Shown: positions 9,333 to 19,833 of the stretch, piece by piece | Position numbering within the stretch: the first letter of the stretch is position 1 | How the letters are laid out: each line of letters begins with the position of its first letter | Assembly (NCBI RefSeq): GCF_000622895.1 | Contig: NZ_AVCC01000022.1 | Span: 1 to 43,433 of the forward strand | Direction of reading: 5' to 3' | Origin: Herminiimonas sp. CN | GTDB taxonomy: Bacteria > Pseudomonadota > Gammaproteobacteria > Burkholderiales > Burkholderiaceae_D | DNA length: 43,433 nt | Notes under the pieces: model-generated | Databases searched by the model: none | What the model was told of the DNA's origin: nothing | What the model saw: the letters and a program-made list of their open reading frames with translations, nothing else | Position numbers and translations under genes: made by a program

Positions 9333-10406
9333 TCAGCGCCCGGGCAGCGCGATCGCCAGTTCGTCGGCCAGGGTTTGCACCAGTTGCGCCGCCGACAGCG
9401 TGCGCGCCAGGCCCGCGCCCTGTCCGGCCCAGAGCGACATCAGCTCCAGCTGTCCCTGTTTGGCCGCCGCCTGGCGGATGTCGGCGGTCAGCGCGTTCTG
9501 GATCGGGTACGGCGGCACGTCCTGCTCGAACGGGCGCAGCTGCTGCATGAAGTCGGTGACGATGCCGCGCGCGTATTTGCCCGAAAACACCCTTGTCAGG
9601 CGGGTGCCGTCGTCGCTGGTGTGCGCGATGCGCTGCTTCCAGCCCGGATGGATGCCGGCTTCCGGGCAGCACAGGAATGCGGTGCCGAGTTGCGCCGCCC
9701 GCGCGCCCAGGATCAGCGCGGCGGCGATGCCCTTGCCATCCATGATGCCGCCGGCCGCGATCAGCGGCACGTTTACTGCGCGTGCGACCTGCGGGATCAG
9801 CGCCATCAGGCCGATGCCGGATTGCTCGAAGTCGCCCAAGAAGGTGCCGCGGTGGCCGCCGGCCTCGATGCCCTGGATGCAGATCGCATCGGCGCCGACC
9901 GCCTCCCAGGCGCGGGCTTCGGCCACCGTGGTGGCGGTGCCGATCACCAGCGAGCCCTTTTGCCGGAATTGCGCCACCGTGTCGGCGTCGAGCAGGCCGA
10001 ACGTGAAGCTGACCACCGGCGGCGCCAGTTCCAGCAGGGCGGCGATCTGGGCCTGGTTGTTTTCGCAGAATTTGGCCGGGCGCACTGCATCCGCCAGGCC
10101 GAGGGCGGCGCGGTACGGATGCAGGCGCGCCTGCGCCGCCGCCAGTCCGGCCTGGTCGACCACGGGCTCTGCCAGCACGAACAGATTGACATTGAACGGC
10201 CGCCCGGTCAGCGCGCGCACCTTTTGCACGCCCTCGATCATTGCCGCCGGCGACAGCGTGGCCGCTGCGAACGAACCCAAGGCGCCGGCATTGCTGACCG
10301 CCGCCACCAGTTCAGGCGTGGTGGCGCCGCCGGCCATCGGCGCCTGGATGATCGGATGCGCGATGCCGAACATCGACAGGAAATGCGACAGATAACGTGA
10401 ATACAT
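9333..10406 (-). CDS. Nitronate monooxygenase family flavoprotein
   Basis: A 357-residue FMN-dependent TIM-barrel enzyme of the nitronate monooxygenase (former 2-nitropropane dioxygenase) family, which oxidises toxic alkyl nitronates. Evidence: IAHPIIQAPMAGGATTPELVAAVSNAGALGSF at the N-terminus, FNVNLFV, AICIQGIEAGGHRGTF (phosphate-binding and catalytic His region), PLIAAGGIMDGKGI and GARAAQLGTAFL. ATG 10406 gives the usual start a few residues before the first strand; the frame is open further but without support. Some proteins with this signature are enoyl reductases, so substrate is uncertain. It is divergent from the next small gene across a decayed repeat element. Confidence 0.88.
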   Translation of the reverse strand: MYSRYLSHFLSMFGIAHPIIQAPMAGGATTPELVAAVSNAGALGSFAAATLSPAAMIEGVQKVRALTGRPFNVNLFVLAEPVVDQAGLAAAQARLHPYRAALGLADAVRPAKFCENNQAQIAALLELAPPVVSFTFGLLDADTVAQFRQKGSLVIGTATTVAEARAWEAVGADAICIQGIEAGGHRGTFLGDFEQSGIGLMALIPQVARAVNVPLIAAGGIMDGKGIAAALILGARAAQLGTAFLCCPEAGIHPGWKQRIAHTSDDGTRLTRVFSGKYARGIVTDFMQQLRPFEQDVPPYPIQNALTADIRQAAAKQGQLELMSLWAGQGAGLARTLSAAQLVQTLADELAIALPGR

Positions 10407-10510
10407 GATTGAGCGGCTCCCTGCGGTTGGATTAAATAGTCTGGGCTGAACGCAATATGCGCCGCTGCCATGCCGATGCGCGCGGCTGGTGCGGGCCAGG
10501 TTTTTCCACC

Positions 10511-10586
10511 GCACTGCAGTCTCATTATATTCATCTGCGCAATCCGCATCTGTCGGGCGCCAATGCGAGTATATTTATACTCATCC
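10511..10586 (+). repeat. Probable decayed intergenic element (copy H)
   Basis: TTATATTC, then ATCTGCGCAAT, GCGCCAATGC and a TTTATACTCATCC end follow the order and spacing of copies A-F over about 75 bases. The left half of the terminal inverted repeat is not recognisable. It lies in the divergent gap between the nitronate monooxygenase gene and the next small gene. Confidence 0.45.
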
Positions 10587-10632
10587 AACTGGCTGCATCT
10601 TTAATGTGACGAGAGCTAACCTGGAGAACGAC

Positions 10633-10848
10633 ATGCTAGTTCATGAATATACGCGCCGCAACGGACAGCGTCTGACCTATACCATCGTGTACGGCCAGGG
10701 TGAGTATTTTATCCAGCGCGACGGTCATATGAAAAAATCCGTGGCGGATGCCATCGTCGCCAGCGTCACTCCCCACGAAGCGAAACCTGAACTCATGCTG
10801 CGCATGGCGATAGCAGACATCGAAGGGTTGATCGGAATGGAAGAGTAG
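10633..10848 (+). CDS. Small hypothetical protein, 71 residues
   Basis: Starts MLVHEYTRRNGQRLTYTIVY and ends with ADIEGLIGMEE. GGAG seven bases upstream supports ATG 10633. It is soluble with alternating charged and hydrophobic residues; there is no signal peptide, membrane segment or known motif. It is followed 43 bases later by another small gene on the same strand, so the two may be co-transcribed. No function can be proposed. Confidence 0.6.
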   Translation: MLVHEYTRRNGQRLTYTIVYGQGEYFIQRDGHMKKSVADAIVASVTPHEAKPELMLRMAIADIEGLIGMEE

Positions 10849-10891
10849 CCATAACGCCTGCCCGCCACCATTCCATTGCCGGGGAACCGCC

Positions 10892-11134
10892 ATGCCATCC
10901 GAGACCGTGCGGGAATATGAAATCGCGTATTCCAGCGTCAAACTGCCCGACAGCGAACACTGGGGCGCGATGGTGACGATTTACGGCCCGTCTTCCAGTC
11001 CGATGCACAGAAACTGCGTATTCCCCGAGCAGCGGGTTTCCATCGACATGGTTTTCGACGATGCGGCCGCAGCCGAGACGGAAGCGCGTAAAGCGGCGTT
11101 GCGGATGATCGGGCAAGGCGAGCGGGATGCCTGA
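10892..11134 (+). CDS. Small hypothetical protein, 80 residues
   Basis: Reads MPSETVREYEIAYSSVKLPD, then WGAMVTIYGPSSSPMHRNC, and ends AARKAALRMIGQGERDA-like. GGGGAA lies at a good distance before ATG 10892. The pattern is one or two beta-hairpins followed by a helix rich in Ala and Glu, as in many small uncharacterised proteobacterial proteins. No signal or membrane segment. Convergent with the next gene. Confidence 0.55.
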   Translation: MPSETVREYEIAYSSVKLPDSEHWGAMVTIYGPSSSPMHRNCVFPEQRVSIDMVFDDAAAAETEARKAALRMIGQGERDA

Positions 11135-11156
11135 GCGTTCCGCTCACTTAGTCGGC

Positions 11157-11441
11157 CTAGCCGGATAGGGTTTGGTCGGCCAGTGCTTTTGTCAGCAGTT
11201 CGGCCACCACCTGGTTCATTCCGGTTGAGCGCGCCTGCGCCAGAGCCTGCAGTTGCGCCACCAGATCGCTGTGCAGCTTGACCGCAAACGGCACCAGGCC
11301 GAGCGCCTGATCCAGCTTGCGCTGGTCGCGCCGGTCCAGCGGTGCGGCGGCGTCCTGGCCGAACGGGGCGCTGGCGCCGGCTTGTTTCATCTTGCCGGTC
11401 AGTTTCATGGCTTTCTGCTTTTCCAGGCCGGATTTTTTCAT
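11157..11441 (-). CDS. Small basic protein, ribbon-helix-helix-like C-terminus
   Basis: A 94-residue protein. The N-terminus is Lys-rich (MKKSGLEKQKAMKLTGKMKQ), then comes a linker. The second half, LGLVPFAVKLHSDLVAQL followed by a helix and NQVVAELLTKALADQ, looks like a strand-helix-helix unit of the type in ribbon-helix-helix DNA-binding proteins and antitoxins. AGGA eight bases before ATG 11441 supports this start over the one at 11474. No partner toxin gene is adjacent. A DNA- or RNA-binding role is a guess from charge and pattern. Confidence 0.55.
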   Translation of the reverse strand: MKKSGLEKQKAMKLTGKMKQAGASAPFGQDAAAPLDRRDQRKLDQALGLVPFAVKLHSDLVAQLQALAQARSTGMNQVVAELLTKALADQTLSG

Positions 11442-11563
11442 GGCTGCATTCCTGTTGAGATTCAAGCAGCCCATTCTACGCAGGTGCAGCGGCGGCGCCG
11501 ATTAGAACCCTGCGTTATCTCGAACGGCCCCTTCCGGCAGCTGCGGTATTTCAATGGATGCAT

Positions 11564-11643
11564 GGGTATGCATAAAAACACTGCACTTTCCACAGAATTT
11601 ATATGCGGGCATGAAAAATACACTGCAGTGTATTTTTCATGCC
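11564..11643 (-). repeat. Intergenic element copy B with a 36-bp perfect palindrome
   Basis: In minus orientation the 72-bp element runs from 11635 to 11564: AAATACAC, GTGTATTT, a CCGCATATAAA middle, and ATGCATACCC at the end. Its terminal inverted repeat extends to a perfect 36-base palindrome at 11608-11643 centred on CTG/CAG, far longer than in the other copies. It lies between the 3' end of the HMG-CoA lyase gene and the start of the small basic protein gene. Confidence 0.75.
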
Positions 11644-11654
11644 GTAGGGCTGAC

Positions 11655-12575
11655 TCAGCCGGCCCGCTTGGCCGCCAGCGCATTGCCGGCGCGGCTGGCC
11701 GCCTTGCGGCCCAGATGCTGCGAGATGAACTGGCCGGCGTCGACCACCGCATCGAGGTCGATCCCGGTGGCGATGCCCAAACCCTGCAGCAGGAACAGCA
11801 CGTCTTCGGTGGCGACGTTGCCGGTCGCGCCTTTGGCGTACGGGCAGCCGCCCAGCCCGGCCACCGAGGAATGGAAAATCGAGACCCCGACTTCGAGGCT
11901 GGCGTAAATATTCGCGATGCCCTGGCCGTAGGTATCGTGGAAGTGGCCCGACAGCTGCGCCAACGGGAATTCCTGCGCGGCGCGCTGCATGATCGCGTGC
12001 ACGTGCAGCGGGGTGGCCACGCCGATGGTGTCGGCGATGTCGATCTCGTCGCAGCTGAGGTCGCGCATCCGGCGCACCACGTCGGCCACCGCATCGGCCG
12101 GCACTGCGCCCTGATACGGGCAGCCGAACGCGCAGCTGATGCTGCCGCGCAGACGCAGGCCGTGCTGCTTGGCGGCTTGCGCGACGTCGCGGAAACGTGC
12201 TATCGATTCGGCGATCGAGCAATTGATGTTCTTTTGCGAAAAGGCTTCCGAGGCCGAGCCGAAGATCACCACTTCGTCCGCTTTCGCCGCCAGCGCCGCC
12301 GCGAAGCCCTGCATGTTCGGCGTCAGCACCGAATACACCACGCCCCGCTGGCGCGCGATGCCGGCCATCACTTCGCTTGATGTCGCCATCTGCGGCACCC
12401 ATTTGGGCGAGACGAAAGACGCCGCTTCGATGTTCTTGAAGCCGGCTTGCGTGAGGCGGTTGACCAGTTCGATCTTGACCGCGGCCGGGATGGTTTCCTG
12501 CTCGTTCTGCAGGCCGTCGCGCGGGCCGACTTCGACGATCTTGGCCTGTTTCGGCAAACTGCTGGATGGATTCAT
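11655..12575 (-). CDS. mvaB: Hydroxymethylglutaryl-CoA lyase
   Basis: A 306-residue TIM-barrel enzyme splitting HMG-CoA into acetoacetate and acetyl-CoA, the last step of leucine degradation (LiuE in liu nomenclature). KIVEVGPRDGLQNE is the family's opening strand with the catalytic Arg and metal-binding Asp; FVSPKWVPQM, GHFHDTYGQG (metal-binding His pair) and GLGGCPYAKGATGNVATED (the active-site Cys loop) are all intact. ATG 12575 is preceded by AGAAGGG. It follows the ghrA-like gene by 25 bases, so it shares its transcript. Confidence 0.95.
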   Translation of the reverse strand: MNPSSSLPKQAKIVEVGPRDGLQNEQETIPAAVKIELVNRLTQAGFKNIEAASFVSPKWVPQMATSSEVMAGIARQRGVVYSVLTPNMQGFAAALAAKADEVVIFGSASEAFSQKNINCSIAESIARFRDVAQAAKQHGLRLRGSISCAFGCPYQGAVPADAVADVVRRMRDLSCDEIDIADTIGVATPLHVHAIMQRAAQEFPLAQLSGHFHDTYGQGIANIYASLEVGVSIFHSSVAGLGGCPYAKGATGNVATEDVLFLLQGLGIATGIDLDAVVDAGQFISQHLGRKAASRAGNALAAKRAG

Positions 12576-12600
12576 GGCAATACCCTTCTGGTGTATGGCT

Positions 12601-13542
12601 TTAGTAGCCTTTGCTTTGATCGACGATGCCGGCGATCGGTTCGCCGCGCTGCAGCGCCCGGATCTTGCCGGCGATCTGGTTAATGCTGTTTTCGCGCAGG
12701 GTCAGCGCAGAGATGTGCGGCGTGACGCTGATGCGCGGCTCCTGCCAGAACGGATGTTGCCGTGGCAGCGGCTCGTTGCGGAACACGTCAAGCGTCGCGC
12801 CGGCCAGATGCCCGGACTTGATCAGCGCCAGCAGGTCCGATTCAGCCACATGGGCGCCGCGTGCAATGTTGATCAGGTAAGCGCCCTTGGGCAGTTTTTC
12901 CAGCGTGCTGCGGTTGAGGATGTGCGTGGTTTCGGCGGTCAGCGGCAGCACGCAGACCAGAATCCGGGTGCCGCTTAAGAATTCGTCGAGCTCGCCGTCG
13001 CCGGCAAAACATGCGACCCCCGGCAAGTCCTTGCGGCTGCGGCTCCAGCCGCGCAGCGGAAAGCCGAAATGCTGCACCGCTGCGGCAATCCGGCTGCCGA
13101 GCACGCCCAGGCCGAGAATGCCGACGCTGAAATCGGCCTTGTCATTCGGTTTCAGAAAGCCCCATTGCTGCTGCTGCGCCTGCAGTTCGAAGTCGTCAAA
13201 GCGGCGGAAATGGCGCAGGATCGCATAGGTCGCGTATTCGGCCATCTGGACTGCCATGCCGGCGTCGTCGAGCCGCACCAGCGGCACGTTTGGCGGCAGC
13301 GCGTCGCCCAGCTGCAAAATCGCATCGACGCCGGCGCCGAGGTTGAAGATCGCCTTCAGTCCTGGATGGCCGGCCAGCATTGCGGCCGGCGGTTTCCAGG
13401 CCACGATGTAATCGGCCGGCTGCACGTCGGTTGCGGTCATGCCGTCCTGCCAGACCTGCAGGCTGGCTTCGGGTAAGGCTTGCGCCAGCCCGGCCAGCCA
13501 GGGTTCCGGCTTATTGTCGGGGCTGTAAAATAAAATTTGCAT
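12601..13542 (-). CDS. ghrA: GhrA-like D-2-hydroxyacid dehydrogenase
   Basis: A 313-residue NAD(P)H-dependent reductase, probably of glyoxylate/hydroxypyruvate. GILGLGVLGSRIA (about 140) is the Rossmann glycine motif; AYLINIARGAHV, FRNEPLPRQHPFW and ITVTPHISALT-type sequence (here ISVTPHISA) carry the catalytic Arg, Glu and His of the family. It resembles E. coli GhrA more than PdxB or SerA in length and in the N-terminal MQILFYSPDN. It lies between carboxylase alpha and HMG-CoA lyase, an unusual member for a leucine operon. Glyoxylate made through the bypass (AceK is encoded nearby) would be a plausible substrate, by inference. Confidence 0.85.
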   Translation of the reverse strand: MQILFYSPDNKPEPWLAGLAQALPEASLQVWQDGMTATDVQPADYIVAWKPPAAMLAGHPGLKAIFNLGAGVDAILQLGDALPPNVPLVRLDDAGMAVQMAEYATYAILRHFRRFDDFELQAQQQQWGFLKPNDKADFSVGILGLGVLGSRIAAAVQHFGFPLRGWSRSRKDLPGVACFAGDGELDEFLSGTRILVCVLPLTAETTHILNRSTLEKLPKGAYLINIARGAHVAESDLLALIKSGHLAGATLDVFRNEPLPRQHPFWQEPRISVTPHISALTLRENSINQIAGKIRALQRGEPIAGIVDQSKGY

Positions 13543-13549
13543 GAGAAAA

Positions 13550-13613
13550 ATTAGAATGAAATTGAGTGCGGATTGCCAAGGAAATAATTATTGCCTCAAA
13601 GTAATATTCTAAT
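13550..13613. promoter_or_regulatory. Imperfect inverted repeat between mccA and ghrA
   Basis: ATTAGAAT...TTGAG at 13550-13566 is matched by CTCAA...ATTCTAAT at 13595-13613, arms of 17-19 bases separated by 28 bases. There is no T-run after it on the minus strand, so it is not a standard terminator. It lies just upstream of the ghrA start and downstream of mccA. It could be a regulator site or an RNA structure at the operon junction. Confidence 0.4.
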
Positions 13614-13651
13614 GTCTTTTCAGTAACGCAGGCGCCCCTGCATTGATTATT

Positions 13652-15670
<2,019 letters not shown>

Positions 15671-15727
15671 GTGGATTCTTTCTGGTGGAGGCCGATTAAT
15701 GGTGATTACCCAGCAGCGTCGTGAATG

Positions 15728-15747
15728 CTCCCCGATCCGAAGGGGAG
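15728..15747 (-). other. Short GC hairpin between bioB and mccA
   Basis: CTCCCC and GGGGAG form a six-pair stem around eight bases in the 105-base gap between the end of bioB and the start of mccA. There is no T-tract on the minus strand, so termination would be weak. It may separate the biotin and leucine transcripts only partly. Confidence 0.35.
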
Positions 15748-15775
15748 AGGATCACGCGCGACTGAATAGGATTTT

Positions 15776-16804
15776 TTACCCGCCGCAACGCTCTTTCTGC
15801 GCTTCGGTCAGGGTCGAGGCATGGGTTTTCAAACCGAGTTTGGCCAGCAGTGCACGGTCGTCTTCCGCTTCCGGATTGCCGGTGGTGAGCAGCTTGTCGC
15901 CGTAAAAAATCGAGTTGGCGCCGGCCAGGAAGCACATCGCCTGCACTGCTTCGCCCATCTGGCGCCGTCCGGCCGACAGCCGCACCCGCGCCTGCGGCAT
16001 CGTGATGCGGGCGACCGCGATGGTGCGCACGAATTCGAGCGGGTCGAGCGGGTCGAGGCCGTGCAAGGGCGTGCCTTCAACCTGCACCAGATGGTTGACC
16101 GGCACCGATTCCGGATACGGATTCAGGTTCGCCAGTTGCGCGATCAGGCCGGCGCGCTGCTGGCGCGATTCGCCCATGCCGACGATGCCGCCGCAGCAGA
16201 CTTTCAGGCCTGCATTGCGTACCCGGCCCAGCGTATCCAGACGGTCCTGGTATTCGCGGGTCGAGATCACGTTGTCGTAGAACTCCGGCGCGGTATCGAG
16301 GTTGTGGTTGTAGTAATCGAGTCCGGCGTCCTTCAGGCGGTCGGCCTGGCCTTCTTCCAGCATGCCCAGCGTGGCGCAGGTTTCCAGGCCGATTTCCTTG
16401 ACGCCGCGCACCATCGCCTCGACCTTGTCCATGTCGCGCTCCTTCGGCGAGCGCCAGGCGGCGCCCATGCAGAAGCGGGTCGCGCCGCTGGCCTTGGCTT
16501 CGCGCGCTGCGGTCAGTACTTCATCGATTTCCAGCAGTTTCTTGGCTTCGACGCCGGTGTCGTAGCGCGCCGCCTGCGGGCAATAGCCGCAATCTTCCTC
16601 GCAGCCGCCGGTCTTGATCGACAACAGCGTCGCCAGCTCGACATCGCCGTCGGGGAAATGCGCGCGGTGCACCTGCTGCGCCCGGTACATCAGGTCGTTG
16701 AACGGCAATTCGAACAGCGCCAGCACTTCATCGACCGGCCAGGTCGCGGAGGCGTCCGGAATCGCGATTCTGGTGGCGGAATGAAACGAAACAGCTTGCG
16801 TCAT
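15776..16804 (-). CDS. bioB: Biotin synthase
   Basis: A 342-residue radical-SAM enzyme inserting sulphur into dethiobiotin. The cluster motif [12 protein letters not shown] gives Cys68, Cys72 and Cys75; [23 protein letters not shown] and GGIVGMGES are family hallmarks. An in-frame TTG at 16813 would add three residues; ATG 16804 with AAGGA about ten bases upstream is preferred. It is the last gene of bioA-bioD-bioB, starting 18 bases after bioD. Confidence 0.96.
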   Translation of the reverse strand: MTQAVSFHSATRIAIPDASATWPVDEVLALFELPFNDLMYRAQQVHRAHFPDGDVELATLLSIKTGGCEEDCGYCPQAARYDTGVEAKKLLEIDEVLTAAREAKASGATRFCMGAAWRSPKERDMDKVEAMVRGVKEIGLETCATLGMLEEGQADRLKDAGLDYYNHNLDTAPEFYDNVISTREYQDRLDTLGRVRNAGLKVCCGGIVGMGESRQQRAGLIAQLANLNPYPESVPVNHLVQVEGTPLHGLDPLDPLEFVRTIAVARITMPQARVRLSAGRRQMGEAVQAMCFLAGANSIFYGDKLLTTGNPEAEDDRALLAKLGLKTHASTLTEAQKERCGG

Positions 16805-16822
16805 GATGGACAATCCTTTACT

Positions 16823-17563
16823 TCAAGATGGGATGTTGGAGCCGGAATCCAAATCGGAAGCCGGCCAGCCGGGCAGGCACGACAAATCCAGATAAGTCGC
16901 CGCCGCAGCCGCAGATGGTACCGCCAAACGCGGCACGCAGCCCAGCAGCGGCGCGCCGAATTGCGAGCACAGGCGGTCCGACAGGACCGCGACATTATCC
17001 TCTGCATAGGCCAGCGCCGGATCGATGCCGTTGGCGACCCAGCCGGCCAGCGTCAGGCCGCGCGCGGCAATCGCTTCCGCCGTCAGCAGGGCGGCGCTGA
17101 TGCAGCCGAGCCGCAGGCCGACCACCAGGACCACCGGCAGCGCCAGTTGCCGCGCCAGGTCGGCGGTGTCGACATCGTCGGTCAGCGGCACCCGGAAGCC
17201 GCCCACGCCCTCGACCACCACCGCCTCCGCCAGTTGCGCGATCTGCCCAAAGCAGGCCAGGATGTGGGCCGGGTCGATGGCGACCCCGTCCAGCGCGGCG
17301 GCGATATGCGGCGCCGCCGGGGTGCGCAGCAGGTACGGCGTCGCCAGCTGCGGTGCCAATACGACACTGGCGGCCGCCGCCAGCGCATCGGCATCGTCGT
17401 TGTGCCAGACGCCATCAATCAGGCCGGCGCCGGCCGCGACCGGCTTCATGCCGGCGGCGCGCACGCCGCGCCGGCCCAGCGCATGCAGGATCGCGCTGGA
17501 GATCAGCGTCTTGCCGACCTCGGTATCGGTGCCGGTGACGAAACAGGCGAATTGCATTGTCAT
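16823..17563 (-). CDS. bioD: Dethiobiotin synthetase
   Basis: A 246-residue ATP-dependent enzyme closing the ureido ring of biotin. [19 protein letters not shown] (about 7-25) contains the P-loop, and [11 protein letters not shown] the second conserved motif. ATG 17563 overlaps the TGA of bioA by four bases (ATGA), implying translational coupling; a second ATG two codons later is the alternative. bioF, normally between bioA and bioD in many proteobacteria, is absent. Confidence 0.94.
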   Translation of the reverse strand: MTMQFACFVTGTDTEVGKTLISSAILHALGRRGVRAAGMKPVAAGAGLIDGVWHNDDADALAAAASVVLAPQLATPYLLRTPAAPHIAAALDGVAIDPAHILACFGQIAQLAEAVVVEGVGGFRVPLTDDVDTADLARQLALPVVLVVGLRLGCISAALLTAEAIAARGLTLAGWVANGIDPALAYAEDNVAVLSDRLCSQFGAPLLGCVPRLAVPSAAAAATYLDLSCLPGWPASDLDSGSNIPS

Positions 17564-18915
17564 GCTTGCAGCACCTGTTCGAACACGGCGTGAGTGCGCA
17601 ACGCCAGCAGGTCGATCTCGTCGTCGCTCAGGATGTAGGGCGGCATCAGGTACACGGTGTTGCCGATCGGACGCAGCAGCAATTCCCGCTCCAGCGCCGC
17701 GCTGAAGAAGCGGCGCGAGAATGTGGCCGAGGTCGTCGCCGCCGCGTCGTCGATCGCCGCATCGAAGGCCCAGATCATGCCGCGCTGGCGGAAGTTGCGC
17801 ACCTTGTCATGCGCAGCCAGCGGCGCCAGCGCGGTTGTCAGGCGCTCGGCGCGCAAGCGGTTCCGGTTCAGCACGTCGTCCTGCTCGAAGATGTCCAGCG
17901 TCGCCAGCGCCGCGCGGCAGGCCAGCGGATTGCCGGTGTACGAATGCGAATGCAGGAAGCCGCGCGCGATATCGGTGCTGTAAAACGCCTGATAGATACT
18001 GTCGCGCGTCATCACCAGCGACAGCGGCAGGTAACCGCCGCTGATGCCTTTCGACAGGCACACAAAGTCGGGCCAGACGGCAGCCTGTTCGCAGGCGAAG
18101 AAAGTGCCGCTGCGGCCGCAGCCGACCGCGATTTCGTCGGCGATCATGTGGACCTGGTAGCGGTCGCACAGCGTGCGCACTTGTTGCAGGTAGGCCGGAT
18201 CGTGCATCGCCATGCCGGTTGCGCATTGCACCAGCGGCTCGACGATGACGGCGGCGATCTGGCCGGAGCGCTGCTGCAGCAGCGTTTCCAGCTCGGCGGC
18301 GGCGCGGCGCGCGACGTCAAGCGCCGATTCGCCATCCTGCGCCTGCCGCGCATCGGGCGACGCCACCACGTGTGACTGCCGCAGCAGCGGGCCGTAGGCG
18401 TCGCGGAACAGCGCGACATCGGTCACCGCCAGCGCGCCGATGGTTTCGCCGTGGTAACTGCCCTTCAGGCAGACGAATTCCTGCTTGTCGGCCAGGCCGC
18501 TGTTGCGCCACGCATGGAAACTCATCTTCAGCGCGATTTCGACCGCCGAGGCGCCGTCCGACGCGTAAAAGCAGTGGCCGAGCACGCCGCCGGTCAGCTT
18601 CGACAGCCGCTCCGACAGCGCGATCACCGGTTCGTGCGTGAAGCCGGCCAGCATCGCGTGCTCCAGCTTGTCGAGCTGGTCCTTCAGCGCCGCGTTGATG
18701 CGCGGATTCGCATGGCCGAACAGGTTGACCCACCACGAGCTGATTGCGTCCAGATAGCGTTTGCCGTCGGCATCAAACAGCCACGCGCCGCGGCCGTGGC
18801 TGACCGCTATCAGCGGCACCGGGTCTGCTCCGGCATGGTGCTGCATCTGCGTGCACGGATGCCAGACGCTTTTCAGGCTGCGCTGGACCCAGTCGGATGG
18901 TGTGTTCGCTGTCAA
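17560..18915 (-). CDS. bioA: Adenosylmethionine-8-amino-7-oxononanoate aminotransferase
   Basis: A 451-residue PLP-dependent class III aminotransferase. [10 protein letters not shown] near the N-terminus, [50 protein letters not shown] and [14 protein letters not shown] (the PLP lysine) identify BioA. No ATG or GTG is available at the right place: the first start is TTG 18915, preceded by a GGGGCG stretch. A TTG start may keep translation low. Element C begins 43 bases upstream, within the likely promoter region of the bioA-bioD-bioB operon. Confidence 0.94.
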   Translation of the reverse strand: MTANTPSDWVQRSLKSVWHPCTQMQHHAGADPVPLIAVSHGRGAWLFDADGKRYLDAISSWWVNLFGHANPRINAALKDQLDKLEHAMLAGFTHEPVIALSERLSKLTGGVLGHCFYASDGASAVEIALKMSFHAWRNSGLADKQEFVCLKGSYHGETIGALAVTDVALFRDAYGPLLRQSHVVASPDARQAQDGESALDVARRAAAELETLLQQRSGQIAAVIVEPLVQCATGMAMHDPAYLQQVRTLCDRYQVHMIADEIAVGCGRSGTFFACEQAAVWPDFVCLSKGISGGYLPLSLVMTRDSIYQAFYSTDIARGFLHSHSYTGNPLACRAALATLDIFEQDDVLNRNRLRAERLTTALAPLAAHDKVRNFRQRGMIWAFDAAIDDAAATTSATFSRRFFSAALERELLLRPIGNTVYLMPPYILSDDEIDLLALRTHAVFEQVLQA

Positions 18916-18957
18916 AATCGCCCCAAAAATTGCTGTCCGGCACGATTTTCGCGCCTG

Positions 18958-19029
18958 AAATATACTGTCATGTGTATTTTATGTTCCGCAGTAAATGCAT
19001 GTGGTAAATGCCTATTTAAACATATACCC
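18958..19029 (+). repeat. Intergenic element copy C (72 bp)
   Basis: AAATATAC-N6-GTGTATTTTAT at the left end, CCGCAGTAAATGC in the middle, GGTAAATGCC and CATATACCCC at the right end. It is the closest relative of copy A; both share the AAATATAC, GTGTATTTTAT and GGTAAATGCC words. It lies between liuC (3' end) and bioA (5' end) and may overlap the bio promoter. Confidence 0.75.
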
Positions 19030-19045
19030 CATTCTTTTCAGGCAA

Positions 19046-19831
19046 TCACAGGAGCCAGTTCGGCTTGCGTTTTTCCAGGAAAGAACTCACTCCCTCGCGC
19101 CCTTGGTCCGACGCGCGGATCTGGGCGATGCCTTCCACCGTGTCGGCGATCAGCGCGTCGCTGATCGGCCGGCCGCCGACTTCGCGCACCAGCCGCTTCG
19201 CCTGCCGTACCGCGTTCGGGCTGTTCGATGCCAGCGCCTGGACGATGCCGTCGACGGTCGCATCCAGCGCGTGCAGGGCCACCACTTCCTGCACGAAGCC
19301 GATGCGCAGCGCTTCTTCGGCCACAAACCGTTCGGCGGTCAGGAAGTAGCGGCGCGCCGCGTTTTCGCCGATGGCCTTGATCACGTACGGCGAGATGGTG
19401 GCCGGGATCAGCCCGAGCCGGACTTCCGACAGGCAGAAATTGGCTTCGGTGACGGTCACCGCGATGTCGCAGGCGGCCACCAGCCCCATGCCGCCCGCGT
19501 AGCAGTCGCCCTGTACCTTGGCCACCACCGGCTGCGGGCAATGGTAAATCGCGCGCAGCATGGCGGCCAGCTGGGCCGCATCGGCGCGGTTTTCCTCAAA
19601 CGTGTAGCCGGCCATCTTGCGCATCCAGTTCAGGTCGGCGCCGGCGCAAAAGGCCGGGCCGCGCGCCGCCAGCACGATGGCGCGAACGCTGGCGTCAGCG
19701 CCGAGTTCCAGGAAGGCGCGCGTGATCTCGGCGATCGTGGCCTCGTTGAAGGCGTTGCGCACCTCGGGGCGGTTCAGGATCACCGACGCGGCGTGGCCGT
19801 CGCGCTGCAGCTCTATGGTTTGATAGCTCAT
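19046..19831 (-). CDS. liuC: Methylglutaconyl-CoA hydratase (enoyl-CoA hydratase family)
   Basis: A 261-residue crotonase-fold enzyme hydrating 3-methylglutaconyl-CoA to HMG-CoA. ILNRPEVRNAFNEATI (about 17-32), GPAFCAGADLNWMRKM (first oxyanion-hole segment, about 58-73) and GDCYAGGMGLVAACDIAV are the key motifs; NWMRKM after CAGADL is typical of the leucine-pathway branch. ATG 19831 starts two bases after the TAA of carboxylase beta, with AGGA inside the end of that gene, so the pair is translationally linked. The longer open frame overlapping mccB is spurious. Confidence 0.93.
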   Translation of the reverse strand: MSYQTIELQRDGHAASVILNRPEVRNAFNEATIAEITRAFLELGADASVRAIVLAARGPAFCAGADLNWMRKMAGYTFEENRADAAQLAAMLRAIYHCPQPVVAKVQGDCYAGGMGLVAACDIAVTVTEANFCLSEVRLGLIPATISPYVIKAIGENAARRYFLTAERFVAEEALRIGFVQEVVALHALDATVDGIVQALASNSPNAVRQAKRLVREVGGRPISDALIADTVEGIAQIRASDQGREGVSSFLEKRKPNWLL

Positions 19832-19833
19832 GG

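Noticed and set aside
18958-19029. Copy C as a biotin-repressor operator for bioA
   Set aside because: It has a palindrome in the right place, but the same element occurs beside unrelated genes and between convergent genes, so a specific biotin operator is unlikely.
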